From: Fidelibacterota bacterium
Lineage (GTDB): Bacteria > Fidelibacterota > UBA8477
DNA length: 6,606 nucleotides
Direction of reading: 5' to 3'
NCBI GenBank assembly: GCA_021734045.1
Contig: JAIPJR010000107.1
Coordinates: 1-6,606, forward strand
Shown piece by piece: positions 4,999 through 6,606 of this stretch. A program made the translations under genes and the position numbers. The notes beneath the pieces are model-generated. The model ran no database searches. It was not told the DNA's origin and worked only from the letters and a program-made list of their open reading frames with translations. Position 1 is the stretch's first letter; each line of letters starts with the position of its first letter.

Positions 4999-6219
4999 TT
5001 ACTGGCGGTTTTCCTGCAGCATGAAATATTGGCGCTTATACTGTGAGGGCGTCATACCGGTGTAGCGTTTAAATGCCTCGTTAAAAGTTGATTTTGATTG
5101 AAATCCACAGTCATAGGCGATAGCCAGGTTGGTGAATGCCTGGTTTTTCGGGTCAACCAGGCGGGCTTTTACCGCTTCCACGCGGTACCGGTTTACAAAT
5201 TCGAAAAAATTTTCGTTCAGCCGTTCATTGATAACCTTGGAGAGCAAATAGGCTGGCAATCCCACCTCGCGGGATAGATTTTCCAGGGTGAGGTCGCCTC
5301 TCAGGTAGGGCTTTTTATCGTCCATCGCAGCTAATAATTGACTCAAATATTGCTGATCCCGGACAGTGGATGGATCCACCGACTGGTTCACCGCAGACTC
5401 TGATTTGATCCAAACACCGGGAGAAAATCCCGTGAGCCAGCCCGCCAATGACAGTTTTTCTGCATCCAATGGATAATGTTCACCATCCGGTGCGGAAATT
5501 TCCGGCTGGCGCAAGCCCCGGTATCCCATTGCATAGATAAAGATGGCCATAATAAATGCGATGGTAATATTTACTTCCAGGGGACTCAGACCGAACCAGT
5601 CCGCCCAGGCAAATCCCAACGCTGCAACAATCCAGGTGATGAATAACATCGTAACCAGCGTCCCTATCCATTGGAGATTGCGTTTCCTCTCCTCGGAAAA
5701 CACTTCCCGGATATCCTGACGATGGCGACGCACCAGGAAATGTGTGGCTACCAGATAAGCCAGGTTCACCACCAATTTCAACAGTGTAATACCCCGCATC
5801 CAGGGCGTGTTAAACAGCGTGCCATTTTCTACCAACTCGATTTTGACTGCACCCGGCTGTAAATAGAATGGCAGCAGAAAGAGCAAATAAAAGCAAAAAG
5901 GCGCCAGGTGAATGAGCATCACGGGATGAAAGCGACCGGTTCGGTGAGCCACAACATAAAGAAATAGGGTGGGTCCCAGTAAAAAAACGAAGGGATCACC
6001 AATACGGATGAGATGGGGAACGCGACTATACCATCCGGTGGCCGCTAAGACCGTTCCCAGGATCGCCAGACTGAAAGAGCCGATAAACAATGCCAGCAGA
6101 CGATTGGCGGCACGATTCCCTGCGCGGCGACCCGCCAGTTCAATCGTCAGGAAGAAGCCCTGCAACCCGGCGAGCAAATTCACAATCCCCAGATAAACAA
6201 ACGGTGCTCTGACCATCAT
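4999..6219 (-). CDS. Membrane-bound AraC-family regulator (7-TM sensor domain plus HTH)
   Basis: This 406-residue protein combines a membrane sensor and a transcription factor. Hydrophobic helices lie near residues 7-28, 41-61, 75-92, 100-120, 141-162, 182-204 and 214-233, about seven in all. A linker at 234-302 leads to an AraC/XylS double helix-turn-helix at about 303-398. The C-terminal HTH has the family signature: IAYDCGFQSKSTFNEAFKRY, then TGMTPSQYKRQ. This architecture is common in Bacteroidota and relatives. The membrane part is thought to sense a signal in or near the membrane while the HTH binds DNA from the inner face; that is family knowledge, and the signal here is unknown. ATG 6219 (or adjacent ATG 6216) follows AAGG. 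It lies upstream of, and on the same strand as, the barrel operon, whose control region begins right after its stop. The CGGAC arrays are its likely targets; it shows no CGGAC array upstream of itself. Confidence 0.88.
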   Translation of the reverse strand: MMVRAPFVYLGIVNLLAGLQGFFLTIELAGRRAGNRAANRLLALFIGSFSLAILGTVLAATGWYSRVPHLIRIGDPFVFLLGPTLFLYVVAHRTGRFHPVMLIHLAPFCFYLLFLLPFYLQPGAVKIELVENGTLFNTPWMRGITLLKLVVNLAYLVATHFLVRRHRQDIREVFSEERKRNLQWIGTLVTMLFITWIVAALGFAWADWFGLSPLEVNITIAFIMAIFIYAMGYRGLRQPEISAPDGEHYPLDAEKLSLAGWLTGFSPGVWIKSESAVNQSVDPSTVRDQQYLSQLLAAMDDKKPYLRGDLTLENLSREVGLPAYLLSKVINERLNENFFEFVNRYRVEAVKARLVDPKNQAFTNLAIAYDCGFQSKSTFNEAFKRYTGMTPSQYKRQYFMLQENRQ

Positions 6220-6299
6220 AAAAGCCTTACCCTCAGATATGAATGTCCCTGCTGCGGTTGAGAATGACGGTGATTTCCGGAAGCGGTGTGGTGTTACTG

Positions 6300-6305
6300 A
6301 TTATA
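6300..6305 (-). promoter_or_regulatory. Possible -10 box of the regulator gene
   Basis: The minus strand reads TATAAT at 6305-6300, about 80 bases before ATG 6219, in the 132-bp gap behind the CoA-binding gene. No good -35 hexamer lies 16-18 bp upstream; TTGGCA is present but only 11 bp away. This is a tentative call. Confidence 0.3.
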
Positions 6306-6351
6306 CAAAACAGGAATGCCAACATCTGAATTACGTGACGTCTCCAAAGGT

Positions 6352-6606
6352 TCATTTGGGCAGTTTGCCGGTAACACCCATGAACCACTTGATACATTTA
6401 TGCCCAAAATCCACCGGTTCCGCAAACATCATGGGACAGGCACCGGGAATAACCGTGATACCATTTTCCCGACACATCTGAACGGCCTTCTCTGAGACAC
6501 TGTTTCCAAATGATCTGTGCATCCAAACGCGAGGTACTCCGGCATCAATCGCCTGTTGCACAACTTCCTCGGTCCCTTCCGGTGTGGTGAGCGTAAAAAC
6601 ACCTTC
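6352..6606 (-). CDS. YccU-type CoA-binding protein, C-terminal part (5' end outside window)
   Basis: The reading frame is open to the window edge and gives the last 84 residues of a small cytosolic protein with a CoA-binding (Rossmann-type) fold. The visible part has the family's hallmarks in order: GVPRVWMHRSFGN, SEKAVQMCRENGITVIPGACPMMF, then EPVDFGHKCIKWFMGVTGKLP before the stop. Family members usually have about 130-150 residues, so perhaps 50-60 are missing. The GTG at 6561 is an internal valine codon, since in-frame sequence upstream (EGVFTLTTPEGTEEV) continues the domain. These proteins are thought to bind CoA or a similar nucleotide; no specific reaction is established for most. It probably has no functional link to the regulator downstream, which has its own 132-bp upstream gap. 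Confidence 0.87.
   Translation of the reverse strand, partial: EGVFTLTTPEGTEEVVQQAIDAGVPRVWMHRSFGNSVSEKAVQMCRENGITVIPGACPMMFAEPVDFGHKCIKWFMGVTGKLPK

Noticed and set aside
6344-6359. CCAAA-N6-TTTGG as a terminator of the CoA-binding gene
   Set aside because: The stem is only 5 bp, it includes the stop codon and no T-run follows on the minus strand.
6559-6561. GTG 6561 as the start of the CoA-binding protein
   Set aside because: In-frame sequence to the window edge continues the domain, so the gene is cut by the window and this is an internal valine.
1-6606. CRISPR array, tRNA, rRNA, insertion sequence or attachment site
   Set aside because: I saw no regularly spaced repeats, tRNA-like cloverleaf, transposase motifs or terminal inverted repeats on either strand.

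Overview
The window looks like chromosomal DNA from a Gram-negative bacterium. Two proteins have signal peptides and end in the terminal Phe typical of outer-membrane barrels, and a secreted multiheme cytochrome is present. A seven-helix membrane domain fused to an AraC-type DNA-binding domain, and signal peptides ending in TA|Q, are common in the Bacteroidota/Calditrichota/Ignavibacteriota side of the FCB group. Clear Shine-Dalgarno (SD) sites fit Calditrichota- or Ignavibacteriota-like lineages better than classic Bacteroidota. This placement is an inference; there is no rRNA or marker gene to test it.

Layout, left to right. (1) 1-257: the 3' end of an EamA/DMT-type permease on +, with a hairpin between it and the next, convergent gene. 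(2) 326-2896, minus strand: a two-gene operon. The upstream gene encodes a secreted pentaheme cytochrome c with a C-terminal beta domain. The downstream gene encodes a monoheme cytochrome fused to an outer-membrane beta-barrel, an arrangement resembling the Cyc2 cytochrome-porins. (3) 2897-3102: a divergent control region. (4) 3103-3702, plus strand: an SRPBCC-fold protein with an export signal. (5) 3769-4826, minus strand: a small outer-membrane barrel gene overlapping by 13 bp a gene for a possible second SRPBCC-like protein. (6) 4827-4998: the control region of that pair. (7) 4999-6219, minus strand: a membrane-bound AraC-family regulator. (8) 6352-6606, minus strand: the C-terminal part of a YccU-type CoA-binding protein.

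The most notable signal is regulatory. The control regions at 2992-3057 and 4887-4976 share a promoter, CGGACGACAG with ACGACA then 17 bp then TATTTT, and a 20-bp element with 16/20 identity, within clusters of CGGAC pentamers. This suggests that the exported SRPBCC gene and the barrel/SRPBCC-like pair, and perhaps the cytochrome operon, form one small envelope regulon. The adjacent membrane AraC regulator is the obvious candidate controller. The working model is an envelope-stress, lipophilic-ligand or electron-transfer module; the ligand and the electron donor or acceptor cannot be read from the sequence.
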